Below are positions 41,437 through 51,393 of a DNA stretch of 64,000 nt, one piece after another. The DNA is from Methylorubrum thiocyanatum (GTDB lineage Bacteria > Pseudomonadota > Alphaproteobacteria > Rhizobiales > Beijerinckiaceae): the NCBI GenBank assembly GCA_014138645.1, contig JACJIB010000001.1, positions 744,001 to 808,000 on the forward strand, read 5' to 3'. The notes beneath the pieces are model-generated. The model had not been told where the DNA came from and did not search any database. It worked only from the letters and a program-made list of their open reading frames with translations. How positions within the stretch are numbered: position 1 is the first letter of the stretch; each line of letters starts with the position of its first letter. Both the position numbers and the translations under genes were made by a program.

Positions 41437-42366
41437 GTGCCCGATCTCGACCGCATCGTCAAAGACATCGCCGAGGAAATGCGGGCGCGGCCCGACCGCG
41501 GCGCGGTGGCGAGCTACATCCCCGAACTGGCCCGCGCCGATCCGCAGGCCTTCGGCCTCGTCGTCATCGACGGCGACGGCCGGGTCGCGGCCGGGGGCGA
41601 CGCTGATATCCCCTTCTCGATCCAGAGCATCTCCAAGGTCTTCACCCTGACCCTGGCGCTCGGCATGGTGGGCGACCGGCTCTGGCGCCGGGTCGGGCGC
41701 GAGCCCTCGGGCAGCCCGTTCAACTCGATCGTCCAGTTGGAGCGGGAGAACGGCATCCCGCGCAATCCCTTCATCAATGCGGGCGCCATCGCCGTCACCG
41801 ACGTGATCCTGTCGGGCCACCAGCCGCGGGAGGCATTGGGCGAGATCCTGCGCTTCATGCAGTTCCTGGCGCAGGACGACAGCATCGCCATCGACGACCG
41901 GGTGGCGGCGTCCGAGAAGCGCACCGGCTTCCGCAATGCGGCGCTGGCCAACTACATGCGCTCCTTCGACGTGATCGAGAATCCGGTCGATTACACGCTC
42001 GGCGTCTACTTCCATCACTGCGCCATCGCGATGACCTGCCGTCAGCTCGCCACCGCCGGGCTGTTCCTGGCCTATTCGGGGCATCATCCGCTCGCGGGGC
42101 ACTCGGTGATCTCAGCCGAGCGGGCGCGGCGCATCAACGCCATCATGCTCACCTGCGGCCACTATGACGGCTCGGGCGATTTCGCCTATCGCGTCGGCTT
42201 GCCGGGTAAGAGCGGCGTCGGCGGCGGCATTCTGGCCGTCGCGCCGGGGCGTGCCTCGATCTGCGTCTGGTCGCCGGGGCTGGATGCCGCCGGCAATTCC
42301 CATCTCGGACGTATCGCCCTGGAGATGCTGGTGAAACGGACCGGTTGGTCGATCTTCGGGGTGTAG
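41437..42366 (+). CDS. glsA: Glutaminase
   Basis: A 309-residue glutaminase of the serine-dependent beta-lactamase-like fold. The catalytic Ser64-x-x-Lys67 pair lies in [12 protein letters not shown], and [10 protein letters not shown], Tyr-containing [12 protein letters not shown] and GKSGVGGGI are conserved. It hydrolyses glutamine to glutamate and ammonia. The start is GTG at 41437, 99 bases after glnB, with no terminator visible between, so both may share the nitrogen-regulated promoter. Confidence 0.95.
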   Translation: MPDLDRIVKDIAEEMRARPDRGAVASYIPELARADPQAFGLVVIDGDGRVAAGGDADIPFSIQSISKVFTLTLALGMVGDRLWRRVGREPSGSPFNSIVQLERENGIPRNPFINAGAIAVTDVILSGHQPREALGEILRFMQFLAQDDSIAIDDRVAASEKRTGFRNAALANYMRSFDVIENPVDYTLGVYFHHCAIAMTCRQLATAGLFLAYSGHHPLAGHSVISAERARRINAIMLTCGHYDGSGDFAYRVGLPGKSGVGGGILAVAPGRASICVWSPGLDAAGNSHLGRIALEMLVKRTGWSIFGV

Positions 42367-42404
42367 GCACCGGCTGCTTCCGAGCCACCGCTCCCTATTG
42401 TGCG

Positions 42405-42600
42405 CCCCTCTCCCCGCTTGCGGGGAGAGGGCTTCATGTCCCCCTGCTGGGGCATGAAGCGAGGCGGCAGCCGAAGGTGAGGGGGCTTGGCAGAAAGTGC
42501 CTCTCCCTGAGCCGCCCCCTCACCATCGCCCTGCGGGCTCGCCGCGCCGACGACGGGGTCGTCGCGGCCCTCTCCCCGCGTGCGGGGAGAGGGATAGAAG
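42405..42600. repeat. Palindromic intergenic repeats between glsA and glnII
   Basis: Two nearly identical palindromes (ccctctccccgc / gcggggagaggg type) lie at about 42411-42431 and 42570-42593. Between them are related fragments (gccccctcaccat, gaggcggcagccgaaggtg). The whole block resembles the repeats that are scattered in rhizobial and Methylobacterium genomes. It may act as a bidirectional terminator for the convergent genes. No gene is present between 42367 and 42688. Confidence 0.7.
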
Positions 42601-42688
42601 GCGGTATCGTGATGCTCGACAAAAAACCGCCCCCGCCTTGCGGCGGGAGCGGCTTGTCTCAAGCCTCGATATTCGGCCTCGAGAGGTC

Positions 42689-43735
42689 TTACGCGACGGC
42701 CTTCTGAGCCGCTTCGGCGGGAAGCGGAACCTCGGAGATCGTCTTCAGAACCTGCGAGGCGATCTGGTAGGGGTCGCCCATGGAGTTCGGACGGCGGTCC
42801 TCAAGGTAGCCCTTGTAGCCGTTGTTGACGAAGGAGTGCGGCACGCGCACCGAGGCGCCGCGATCGGCCACGCCGTAGGAGAACTTGTTCCACGGCGCCG
42901 TCTCGTGCTTGCCGGTCAGGCGCATGTGGTTGTCGGGGCCGTAGACGGCGATGTGGTCGTCGAGGTTCTTCTCGAACTGGGCCATCATGGCCTCGAAATA
43001 CTCCTTGCCGCCGGTCTCGCGCATGAACGTCGTCGAGAAGTTGCAGTGCATGCCCGAGCCGTTCCAGTCGGTGTCGCCGAGCGGCTTGCAGTGGTACTCG
43101 ATGTCGATCTCGTAGGTCTCGCACAGGCGCTGCAGCAGGTAGCGGGCCATCCACATCTCGTCGGCGGCCTTCTTGGAGCCCTTGCCGAAGATCTGGAATT
43201 CCCACTGGCCCTTGGCCACTTCGGCGTTGATGCCCTCGTGGTTGATGCCGGCGGCGAGGCAGAGGTCGAGATGCTCCTCGACGATCTTGCGCGCGACGGG
43301 GCCGGCATTCGAGGCGCCGACGCCGCAATAGTACGGGCCCTGCGGGGCGGGGTAGCCGGTCTCGGGGAAGCCGAGCGGGCGGCCGTTCTTGTAGAGGAAG
43401 TACTCCTGCTCGAAGCCGAACCACGCGCCGGCATCGTCGAGCACGGTCGCGCGCTTGTTCGACGGGTGCGGGGTCTTGCCGTCCGGCATCATCACTTCGC
43501 ACAGCACGAGCACGCCGTTGGTGCGGGCCGGGTCGGGGAAGTGGCGCACGGGCTTCAGCACGCAGTCGGACGAGGAGCCCTCGGCCTGCTGGGTCGAGCT
43601 GCCGTCGAAGCCCCAGAGCGGGAGCTGCTCGAAGGTCGGGAAGCTGTCGTACTCCTTGATCTGCGTCTTGCCGCGCAGGTTCGGAGTGGGCGTATAGCCG
43701 TCGAGCCAGATGTACTCGAGCTTAAACTTGGTCAT
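42689..43735 (-). CDS. glnII: Glutamine synthetase type II (eukaryotic-like)
   Basis: A 348-residue GSII, much shorter than GSI. The N-terminal beta-grasp has YIWLDGYTPTPNLRGKT, followed by LPLWGFDGSSTQQA and the catalytic part FGFEQEYFLYK, GINAEVAKGQWEFQI and the C-terminal DRGASVRVP. GSII is not controlled by adenylylation; in rhizobia it is made mainly under nitrogen limitation. The ATG at 43735 is fixed by conservation. A sigma-54-type promoter lies about 200 bases upstream. The gene diverges from glnA. Confidence 0.96.
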   Translation of the reverse strand: MTKFKLEYIWLDGYTPTPNLRGKTQIKEYDSFPTFEQLPLWGFDGSSTQQAEGSSSDCVLKPVRHFPDPARTNGVLVLCEVMMPDGKTPHPSNKRATVLDDAGAWFGFEQEYFLYKNGRPLGFPETGYPAPQGPYYCGVGASNAGPVARKIVEEHLDLCLAAGINHEGINAEVAKGQWEFQIFGKGSKKAADEMWMARYLLQRLCETYEIDIEYHCKPLGDTDWNGSGMHCNFSTTFMRETGGKEYFEAMMAQFEKNLDDHIAVYGPDNHMRLTGKHETAPWNKFSYGVADRGASVRVPHSFVNNGYKGYLEDRRPNSMGDPYQIASQVLKTISEVPLPAEAAQKAVA

Positions 43736-44322
43736 TCCGAGTCTCTCGTACCTTGAGGATCCGTGTCCTGACGAAACCTTTTCCGAACCGGCGCCTTTGA
43801 GAGCCTGACCCGCCGTTGAACCGCAGCGTCCGGCGGGTGTTTCCCCGCCGCATCCGAGACGCCGTTCCATCGGCGGGCAGGGCGCCAGCCCGACCCCCGA
43901 GCGCCCGCTGTGCGCGCGGACGCTACGGTCTGCCCCTAAGCATGTCGCGTGCCAGCCTCAATGGATCCGCGGCCGTTTTCGGTGCGGCAAAAGCGACTGC
44001 CGGGGCACCGCGAAAGGAAACGAAACACCCCGAACGTCCCGCCCTCGCGTGGATTTTTTGCCTTCCGACGGGTGGCAACGGCGGAGCGCGGGCGATATCG
44101 TCCGCGCCGGCCGGCTCGACCGGCCGGGGGTGCGAGAGGGGGCCGGTACCCGGATCAGGAACGAAGCCGCGGACGCCGCGCCGCCCCTTCGAAACGTCTT
44201 GCGTTCCTGCCGCCTTCCCGATCAGCCCATCGCGCCGCAGGACCGGATCGGCTCACCCCGCGCCCGGACCCGGTGGATGGCTCGCCGCCCCGCTTCCAGA
44301 CATTGCCGAGGAGACGCACAGC
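43736..44322. other. 587-base divergent control region between glnII and glnA
   Basis: No protein gene is convincing here; the long plus-strand frame ahead of glnA is non-coding in character. The region holds the glnII sigma-54-type promoter (separate entry) and an inverted pair cggtgc/gcaccg at 43980-44010, about 30-55 bases upstream of it, which might be half-sites for NtrC. No clear promoter for glnA was found. The glnA ribosome site (gaggag) is good. Confidence 0.6.
43939..43954 (-). promoter_or_regulatory. Sigma-54-type promoter of glnII
   Basis: On the minus strand the sequence tggcac-gcgac-atgct matches the consensus TGGCAC-N5-TTGCA/T at all but one base and has GG and GC at the right spacing. 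Transcription would begin near 43928 and give a leader of about 190 bases. glnII is a classical RpoN/NtrC target in rhizobia. Confidence 0.75.
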
Positions 44323-45732
44323 ATGACTACGGCCGCAGATGTGCTGAAGGCCATCAAGGACAACGACGTGAAGTACGTCGACTTCCGCTTCACCGACCCG
44401 CGCGGGAAGTGGCAGCACGTGACCTTCGACGTCTCCCTGGTCGACGACGAGATCTTCCAGGACGGCACGATGTTCGACGGCTCGTCGATCGCCGGCTGGA
44501 AGGCGATCAACGAATCCGACATGCTGCTGATGCCGGACCCGGCGACCGCCTGCATGGACCCGTTCTTCTCTGCCTCCACCATGTCGATCGTCTGCGACGT
44601 GCTGGAGCCCTCGACCGGCGAGCCCTATGCCCGCGACCCGCGCTCGACCGCCAAGCTCGCCGAGGCGTATCTGCGCTCGACCGGTATCGGCGACGACATC
44701 TTCGTCGGCCCCGAGGCCGAGTTCTTCGTGTTCGACGACGTGAAGTTCGGCGCCGACCCCTACCACACGGGTTTCCAACTCGACTCCACCGAGCTGCCGA
44801 CCAACGGCTTCACCGACTACGAGGGCGGCAACCTCGGCCACCGCGTCCAGACCAAGGGCGGCTACTTCCCCGTCCCGCCGCAGGATTCGGCCCAGGACAT
44901 GCGCGGCGAGATGCTGGCCGCGATGCAGTCGATGGGCGTGAAGGTCGAGAAGCACCACCACGAGGTGGCCTCGGCCCAGCACGAGCTCGGCATGAAATTC
45001 GACAAGCTCACCACGCTTGCCGACCACATGCAGATCTACAAGTACTGCATCCACAACGTCGCGCAGAGCTACGGCAAGTCCGCCACCTTCATGCCCAAGC
45101 CCGTCTACGGCGACAACGGCTCCGGCATGCACGTGCACCAGTCGATCTGGAAGGACGGCAAGCCGCTGTTCGCCGGCGACAAGTACGCCGACCTCAGCCA
45201 GGAATGCCTCTGGTACATCGGCGGCATCATCAAGCACGCCAAGGCGCTCAACGCCTTCACTAACCCGTCCACCAACTCCTACAAGCGTCTGGTGCCGGGC
45301 TACGAGGCTCCCGTGCTGCTGGCCTACTCGGCCCGCAACCGTTCGGCCTCCTGCCGGATTCCGTGGACGACGAACCCGAAGGCCAAGCGCGTCGAGGTCC
45401 GCTTCCCCGATCCGATGGCCAACCCCTACCTGGCCTTCTCGGCGCTGCTGATGGCCGGCCTCGACGGCATCATCAACAAGATCGATCCGGGTCCGGCCAT
45501 GGACAAGGATCTCTACGACCTGCCGCCGCGCGAGCTGAAGAAGATCCCGACCGTCTGCGGCTCGCTGCGTGAGGCGTTGCAGAACCTCGATAAGGACCGC
45601 GCCTTCCTCAAGGCCGGCGGTGTGTTCTCGGATGACCAGATCGACTCGTTCATCGAACTGAAGATGACCGAAGTCCTGCGCTACGAGATGACGCCGCACC
45701 CGATCGAGTTCGTGCAGTACTACTCGCTCTAA
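44323..45732 (+). CDS. glnA: Glutamine synthetase type I
   Basis: A 469-residue dodecameric GSI of usual length. The active-site parts [32 protein letters not shown] and NRSASCRIP are present, and the adenylylation site is Tyr398 ([10 protein letters not shown]), so activity should be tuned by GlnE under PII control. It makes glutamine from glutamate and ammonia. ATG at 44323 follows gaggag. An excellent terminator follows. Confidence 0.98.
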   Translation: MTTAADVLKAIKDNDVKYVDFRFTDPRGKWQHVTFDVSLVDDEIFQDGTMFDGSSIAGWKAINESDMLLMPDPATACMDPFFSASTMSIVCDVLEPSTGEPYARDPRSTAKLAEAYLRSTGIGDDIFVGPEAEFFVFDDVKFGADPYHTGFQLDSTELPTNGFTDYEGGNLGHRVQTKGGYFPVPPQDSAQDMRGEMLAAMQSMGVKVEKHHHEVASAQHELGMKFDKLTTLADHMQIYKYCIHNVAQSYGKSATFMPKPVYGDNGSGMHVHQSIWKDGKPLFAGDKYADLSQECLWYIGGIIKHAKALNAFTNPSTNSYKRLVPGYEAPVLLAYSARNRSASCRIPWTTNPKAKRVEVRFPDPMANPYLAFSALLMAGLDGIINKIDPGPAMDKDLYDLPPRELKKIPTVCGSLREALQNLDKDRAFLKAGGVFSDDQIDSFIELKMTEVLRYEMTPHPIEFVQYYSL

Positions 45733-45755
45733 GGGCATCGCCCGCGGGCGACCGA

Positions 45756-45783
45756 GGGGCCGGAGCGATCCGGCCCCTTTTTT
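45756..45783 (+). terminator. Intrinsic terminator of glnA
   Basis: An eight-base perfect stem (ggggccgg and ccggcccc) with a six-base loop is followed by six T residues, 24 bases after the glnA stop. Confidence 0.95.
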
Positions 45784-45887
45784 GTGGCCGCCGTCGCCCG
45801 TGCGACGCCCGCGAATCCGCAGCAGTGAAATTCCTTAACGCAGAGATTGTATCATAAGTTAGTGATCGTCTTTTCCGAGAGGCCGAA

Positions 45888-47795
45888 ATGGCCCTGACCC
45901 GGTTCCACTCGCTCATCGATACATTCTCGGCCCGCCCGGATGGTGCAGCCTACACGATTGCGCGCTACCGGGTGCTCAACCGGCAGGTGCTGGTTCTGTA
46001 CACGACCATCGGCAGCAACGCGCTCGGGCTCGCCCATACGTATTACGGAGCGGCGCCGGACTGGATGATCGTCTGGCCGCTGGCGATCCTGCTCGGGCTC
46101 TGCATCGTGCGAAGCAGCCTCTGGGTCAAGTCGCTCGTCTCGCTGCCCCCCCTCGACACCATGGCCAAGCGGCTGAACGCGACGACTCACCTCGCGATCG
46201 TCCTGTCGATCATCCTCCCGGTCTGGGCTTTCTCGTTGGTCCCTTATGGCGGCTTGCCGGAGAGCATGATCGTCGTGTTCTCGCTGACGATCATCATGAC
46301 CGTCAGCGTCCAGTGCCTGCTTCAGCACCCGTCCGCGGCGGTAAGCATCTTCATCATCACCCTCGTGCCGGCCGTCTACCTGATCATTCGCGGCGACACG
46401 CTCCTGCATGTCATGGCGGTCAACTACGTCCTTCTCGTCGGCGGAATGGTGGTCGTCCAGTACTTCTCCTACTGCGATTTCCGCCGGTTCGTCGGCCTCA
46501 GCGAGGAGAACCGGCGCCTCGCCTTCACCGATTACCTGACCGACCTGCCCAACCGCCGCGCCTTCTTCGCCGAGATCGAGCGGAGGGCCCGGCGCCGCAG
46601 CGGCGAGCCGTTCCACGTCGGACTGATCGATCTCGACGGCTTCAAGCCGGTCAACGACAGTTTCGGTCACCGCGCCGGCGATGCCGTGCTGCGCGAGGTC
46701 GCGCATCGCCTGAAGGCTAAGGAGATCGGCTGGATCGGCCGGCTCGGCGGCGACGAGTTCGGCCTCATCGTCGAGGGCGGGGCCGACCTCGCCCAGATCG
46801 GGCGACGCATCTGCGGCGGTTTGGCGAGACCCTTTCCCCTACGCGAGGGGACGGCCCAGATCGGCGCTTCGATCGGCTTCGCGCGCTATCCGGATGCCGC
46901 CACGTCACCGGAGATGCTCCTGGAGCGGGCGGATTTCGCGCTCTACCACGCCAAGATCCATCAACGCGGCACCGCCGTCTCTTTCGCGCCGGAACACGAG
47001 GAGCGGCTGCGCGACATCGCGATGATCGAGCAGGCCCTGCGCCGGGCCGACCTCGCGGCGGAGTTCGACCTGCACTACCAGCCGATCATTGATACCATAG
47101 ACCACCGGATCGAGGCCTACGAGGCGCTGGCGCGCTGGAACAGCCCGATCATCGGCCGCGTCTCGCCGGCCGAATTCATCCTCGTGGCCGAGCAGACCGG
47201 TCTGATCCGTGACCTGACCCCGATCTTGTTCGGCAAGGCGCTGGCGGCGCTGCGGACCTGGCCGGAGGATGTCCGGCTCTCCTTCAACCTGTCGGCGCAG
47301 GACATCGCCTCGCCCGCGAGCGTCGCCCGGCTCGCCGAACTCGTCGTCGCGAGCGGCCTCGACCCGGGCCGCATCGTCTTCGAGGTGACGGAGACCGGTT
47401 TGATGCGCGATCTCGTCGAGGCCCATTGCTCGCTCGCCACGCTGAAGGAGTTGGGCATCGGCATCGCGCTGGACGATTTCGGCACCGGCTATTCGAGCTT
47501 CAGCTACGTCCACCGGCTGCCGCTCGATCGGCTGAAGATCGACCGCAGCTTCGTCATCTCGCTCGGCGACGACGCGACCTCGCTCAGCATCATCCGCTCG
47601 ATCGTCGATATGAGCCGCAATCTCGGGCTTCACTGCGTCGTCGAAGGGGTCGAGACCTTCGACCAGATGCTGCTGCTGCGCTCGGCCGGCTGCCGCTCGA
47701 TGCAGGGTTACCTGTTCAGCAAGCCGATGCCGGAGGAGGCCGTCTCCGGCTTCGGCCTCGTCGTGCCCGAACACGCCGAGGTTCTGGCCTCCTGA
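45888..47795 (+). CDS. Membrane GGDEF-EAL protein (cyclic di-GMP turnover)
   Basis: A 635-residue protein with five or six membrane helices (about 35-205), a GGDEF domain (about 215-370) and an EAL domain (about 385-620). The cyclase motif GGDEF is intact at 287-291, but the inhibitory RxxD site ahead of it is missing. The phosphodiesterase motif EAL is intact at 412-414, and DDFGTGYSS is conserved. Both activities look possible, so the direction of cyclic di-GMP turnover cannot be predicted. The N-terminal membrane part may be the sensor. It follows the glnA terminator and has its own AT-richer upstream region. Confidence 0.95.
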   Translation: MALTRFHSLIDTFSARPDGAAYTIARYRVLNRQVLVLYTTIGSNALGLAHTYYGAAPDWMIVWPLAILLGLCIVRSSLWVKSLVSLPPLDTMAKRLNATTHLAIVLSIILPVWAFSLVPYGGLPESMIVVFSLTIIMTVSVQCLLQHPSAAVSIFIITLVPAVYLIIRGDTLLHVMAVNYVLLVGGMVVVQYFSYCDFRRFVGLSEENRRLAFTDYLTDLPNRRAFFAEIERRARRRSGEPFHVGLIDLDGFKPVNDSFGHRAGDAVLREVAHRLKAKEIGWIGRLGGDEFGLIVEGGADLAQIGRRICGGLARPFPLREGTAQIGASIGFARYPDAATSPEMLLERADFALYHAKIHQRGTAVSFAPEHEERLRDIAMIEQALRRADLAAEFDLHYQPIIDTIDHRIEAYEALARWNSPIIGRVSPAEFILVAEQTGLIRDLTPILFGKALAALRTWPEDVRLSFNLSAQDIASPASVARLAELVVASGLDPGRIVFEVTETGLMRDLVEAHCSLATLKELGIGIALDDFGTGYSSFSYVHRLPLDRLKIDRSFVISLGDDATSLSIIRSIVDMSRNLGLHCVVEGVETFDQMLLLRSAGCRSMQGYLFSKPMPEEAVSGFGLVVPEHAEVLAS

Positions 47796-47859
47796 CGCGA
47801 CCGTCGTCGCGCCGGCGCCCTATCTTGCCGGAGTATCCGGCACGAAGGGAGCCTGCCCC

Positions 47860-48438
47860 ATGACCCTCACCGTTCCCGTGATCCTCGGTTCCGTGCGCGC
47901 GGATCGCGCCGGCATCCGCGCCGCCCGCTTCCTGACCGCGCAACTCGAAGCCCGCGGCCACACGGCGCCGCTGGTCGATCCCGCCGAGTCGAAGCTCCCG
48001 CTCCTCGACCGGATGTACAAGGAATATCCCAAGGGCGAGGCGCCCGAGCCGCTGGAGCGGCTGGCGACGCTGTTTCGCGGAGCGGATGCCTTCGTTGTGG
48101 TCTCGGCCGAGTACAACCACTCGATCCCGCCCGCCCTCTCGAACACCCTCGACCATTTCCTGGAGGAGTATTTCTGGCGGCCCTCCGCCATCTGCTGCTA
48201 CTCGGCCGGGCAGTATGGCGGTGTGCGCGCGGCGATGCAGTTGCGGGCGATGCTGGCCGAACTCGGCACGCCGAGCATCCCCTCGCTCCTGCCGATCCCG
48301 CGCATCCAGAAGGCGCTGAGCGAGGCGGGCGAGCCTGCCGAGGACTGGCTCGGCCGGGCCGCGGGGAAGTTTCTCGACGAGCTGACGTGGTACGCCGAGG
48401 CACTGAAGGCGAAGCGGGCCGGGGGCACGCCGTACTGA
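47860..48438 (+). CDS. NAD(P)H-dependent FMN reductase family protein
   Basis: A 192-residue flavodoxin-fold protein (PF03358). The FMN phosphate loop is GSVRADRAGIRAARF near the N-terminus, and the flavin-binding segment AEYNHSIPPALSNTLDH replaces the usual PEYNxSxPGxLKNAID. It reduces FMN, quinones or azo compounds with NAD(P)H. It is not tightly linked to either neighbour. Confidence 0.9.
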   Translation: MTLTVPVILGSVRADRAGIRAARFLTAQLEARGHTAPLVDPAESKLPLLDRMYKEYPKGEAPEPLERLATLFRGADAFVVVSAEYNHSIPPALSNTLDHFLEEYFWRPSAICCYSAGQYGGVRAAMQLRAMLAELGTPSIPSLLPIPRIQKALSEAGEPAEDWLGRAAGKFLDELTWYAEALKAKRAGGTPY

Positions 48439-48511
48439 CCTCGCGACTGAACCTCGCGCGCGGCACTCCGTTTGCTCTCCTCGATACGCATAGCCTGAGG
48501 ACGATGAGCGC

Positions 48512-48850
48512 ATGAACGCGAGTGTGGACAAGGTCAGGGACGCGCTGGCCGAGCTGATCAAGGCGGCGCTCGTCTCCGATGACGGCCGGAGCCTCGCCTT
48601 CCGGCAGGCGGCGGCGGAAAAGCTCGCCGCGCTGGCCGCCGACCCGCCGCAGGCGGATGCGGTGCGGATCGACGGTGCCTGGACCCTGGCGGTCCGCGCG
48701 GCGGAGGCGCCCGAGCTTCAGCCGGAGGAGGGGCAGGTGAACCTCACCCTGCCGCGGGCCGCGCTCTTCAGCCTCGAAGACCTAACGAGCGAAGGATTCG
48801 ATGTGGATGCGGCCGTCGAAACGATCCGGAAATCCGCGTCGACCGGCTGA
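48512..48850 (+). CDS. Small hypothetical protein
   Basis: A 112-residue acidic protein without signal peptide or membrane segment. The first half is helical (KVRDALAELIKAALVSDDG), the second half is mixed with beta strands (GQVNLTLPRAALFSLEDL). ATG at 48512 follows gagga. It lies 155 bases upstream of rnr on the same strand. No family was recognised. Confidence 0.65.
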   Translation: MNASVDKVRDALAELIKAALVSDDGRSLAFRQAAAEKLAALAADPPQADAVRIDGAWTLAVRAAEAPELQPEEGQVNLTLPRAALFSLEDLTSEGFDVDAAVETIRKSASTG

Positions 48851-49005
48851 GCCGCGGGGCCGAACCTGTTCACGGGCGACGCCGGAACGTTGTCCTGGGG
48901 CCTTTGAGCGCCCATCTTTGACGGACATGGGGACCCGTCGCGGTCTCTCCGATCATTATTTCTGCGCGCCGGGCCTCTCCAGGCCGGCGCGGCGAGCCTG
49001 ACTCC

Positions 49006-51369
49006 TTGGCCAGACGCATCAATCCGAAGGCGGTTGCCCCCGCTCTTCCCTCCCGCGAGCAGATCCTCGCCTTCATCGCCGAGACGCCCGGAAAGGTCGG
49101 CAAGCGCGAGATCGCCAAAGCCTTCGGCATCTCGGGCGCCGACAAGATCGGCCTCAAGGCGATCCTGAAGGCGATCGAGGCCGACGGCCTGCTCGACCGC
49201 GACCGCGGCGGCTTCCGCAAAAGCGGCAGCCTGCCCGACGTCGTCCTCGCCGACATCGTCTCCCGCGATCGCGACGGCGACCTGATCGCCCGTCCGGCCC
49301 AGTGGGACGGCGAGGGCGAGGCGCCGAAGATCGCCGTCGAGGTGCCGCGTGCCGGCCGTAAGGGCAACCGCCCGGCGCCCGGCCTCGGCGACCGGGCGCT
49401 GATCCGCGTCGCGCCCGACCCCGAGGCGCCGGGCCGCTATACCGGCCGCGTCATCAAGGTGATCGGCAAGAACCGCACGGACGTGATCGGCGTCTACCGC
49501 GCCGGCCGCGACGGCGGACGCCTGCTTCCCGTCGAGAAGAAGTCGCAGGGCAAGGAGATCGCGATCCCTGCGGGCGAGGAGGGCGAGGCCCGGGACGGTG
49601 ACCTCGTCAGCGTCGCGGTCGAGCGTGAGACCCGTTTCGGCCTGCCCCGCGGGCGCGTGACCGAGCGCCTCGGCACCCTCGGCTCCGAGAAGGCGGTGAG
49701 CCTGATCGCGCTGCACCTCCATAACATCCCCCACGTCTTCCCTCCGGCGGTGCTGGCGGAGGCGGATGCGGCCAAGCCCGCGACCAAGCGCGGTCGCGAG
49801 GATTGGCGTGAGGCGCCGCTGGTCACCATCGACCCGCCCGACGCCAAGGACCACGACGACGCGGTGATGGCGCAACCCGATCCCGATCCGGCCAATGCGG
49901 GCGGCTTCATCGTCACCGTCGCGATCGCCGACGTGGCGGCCTATGTGCGCCCGGACTCGGCTCTCGACCGGGAGGCGCTGCTGCGCGGCAACTCGGTCTA
50001 CTTCCCGGACCGGGTGGTGCCGATGCTGCCCGAGCGCATCTCGAACGACCTCTGCTCCCTGCGCGAGGGCGAGGACCGCCCGGCGCTCGCCGTGCGGATG
50101 ACCATCGGCGCCGACGGGGTGAAGCGGAGCCACAGCTTCCACCGCATCCTGATGCGCTCGCACGCCAAGCTTGCCTACGCTCAGGCGCAGGCCGCCATCG
50201 ACGGTCGGCCGGACGAGACGTCGGGCCCCGTCCTGGAGACGGCGCTGCGCCCGCTCTACGCCGCCTACGAGGCGATGAAGCGGGCCCGCGACGCCCGCGG
50301 TCCGCTCGCCCTCGACCTGCCCGAGCGCAAGGTGCTGCTCAACGCGGAAGGCGGCGTCGATCGGGTGATCGTGCCGGAGCGTCTGGAGGCGCATCGGCTG
50401 ATCGAGGAATTCATGATCCAGGCCAACGTCGCGGCGGCGGAGACCCTGGAGAAGGCGGGCTCGCCGCTAATCTACCGGGTCCACGACGAGCCGGCACTGG
50501 AGAAGATGCGCGCGCTCGGAGAGGTGCTGGCCTCGGTCGGCGTCAAGATGACCAAGGCCGGGGCGCTGCGACCCGACCTGTTCAACCGCATCCTGGCCCA
50601 GGTGGCCGAGACCGAGCACGCTCCCTTCATCAACGAGGTGGTGCTGCGTTCGCAGGCACAGGCGATCTATGCTGCACAGAATTTAGGCCATTTCGGCCTG
50701 AACCTGCGCCGCTACGCCCACTTCACCTCTCCCATCCGCCGCTACGCGGACCTGATCGTTCACCGCGCCCTGGTGCGTGCCTGCGGATTGGGCAAGGACG
50801 GCTTGGCCGGCGACACCACGCCGGGCGCCCTCGACGCTGTGTCCGAGCAGATTTCCGCGGCCGAGCGCCGGGCGATGGCGGCGGAGCGCGAGACCATCGA
50901 CCGGCTCATCGCCGGCTACCTCGCTGACCGGGTCGGCGCCACCTTCTCGGGGCGGATCTCCGGGGTGACGCGATCTGGGCTGTTCGTGAAGCTCGACGAG
51001 ACCGGCGCCGACGGCTTCGTGCCGGTCTCGACCATCGGCCACGAATATTACCGCCACGACGAGGCCCTGCACGCGCTCGTCGGCGACCGCAGCGGCGAGA
51101 CCTACCGCCTCGGCGATACGGTCGAGGTCCGCCTCGTCGAGGCGGCGGCGGTGGCCGGGGCGCTGCGCTTCGAGATCCTGTCGGAGGGGCGCAGCCGTTC
51201 CGGGGCGAAGGGCGGCGGGCTCAAGCGGACCGGATTCAAGGCCGGCGTGAAAGCGAAGGCCAAGGCGCGCATCGGCAAAGGTGCGGGCAAGGGGGCAGGC
51301 AAAGGGCCGGGCAACGGATCGGCGTCCGAGGGCGAGTCCGCGCGGCGCCATCGCGGCTCGCGCCGCTGA
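49006..51369 (+). CDS. rnr: Ribonuclease R
   Basis: A 787-residue 3'-5' exoribonuclease. It has an N-terminal helix-turn-helix-like part (about 15-65), cold-shock domains, the RNB catalytic domain starting near residue 270 with acidic residues in IDPPDAKDHDDAV, the YAHFTSPIRRYADLIVHR segment and a C-terminal S1 domain (about 645-730). The C-terminal tail is rich in Lys and Gly repeats (GKGAGKGAGKG), typical of RNase R and thought to bind RNA. The start is TTG at 49006 with no strong ribosome site. Confidence 0.96.
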   Translation: MARRINPKAVAPALPSREQILAFIAETPGKVGKREIAKAFGISGADKIGLKAILKAIEADGLLDRDRGGFRKSGSLPDVVLADIVSRDRDGDLIARPAQWDGEGEAPKIAVEVPRAGRKGNRPAPGLGDRALIRVAPDPEAPGRYTGRVIKVIGKNRTDVIGVYRAGRDGGRLLPVEKKSQGKEIAIPAGEEGEARDGDLVSVAVERETRFGLPRGRVTERLGTLGSEKAVSLIALHLHNIPHVFPPAVLAEADAAKPATKRGREDWREAPLVTIDPPDAKDHDDAVMAQPDPDPANAGGFIVTVAIADVAAYVRPDSALDREALLRGNSVYFPDRVVPMLPERISNDLCSLREGEDRPALAVRMTIGADGVKRSHSFHRILMRSHAKLAYAQAQAAIDGRPDETSGPVLETALRPLYAAYEAMKRARDARGPLALDLPERKVLLNAEGGVDRVIVPERLEAHRLIEEFMIQANVAAAETLEKAGSPLIYRVHDEPALEKMRALGEVLASVGVKMTKAGALRPDLFNRILAQVAETEHAPFINEVVLRSQAQAIYAAQNLGHFGLNLRRYAHFTSPIRRYADLIVHRALVRACGLGKDGLAGDTTPGALDAVSEQISAAERRAMAAERETIDRLIAGYLADRVGATFSGRISGVTRSGLFVKLDETGADGFVPVSTIGHEYYRHDEALHALVGDRSGETYRLGDTVEVRLVEAAAVAGALRFEILSEGRSRSGAKGGGLKRTGFKAGVKAKAKARIGKGAGKGAGKGPGNGSASEGESARRHRGSRR

Positions 51370-51393
51370 GCGGAAGGGGCTAGACTGGCGCCC

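Noticed and set aside
44053..44066. tggattttttgcc ahead of glnA as a sigma-54 promoter
   Set aside because: The GG to GC spacing is three bases too short for sigma-54.
44155..45738. 527-codon open frame antisense to glnA
   Set aside because: The plus-strand frame is a full glutamine synthetase; the antisense frame is a shadow with low-complexity composition.
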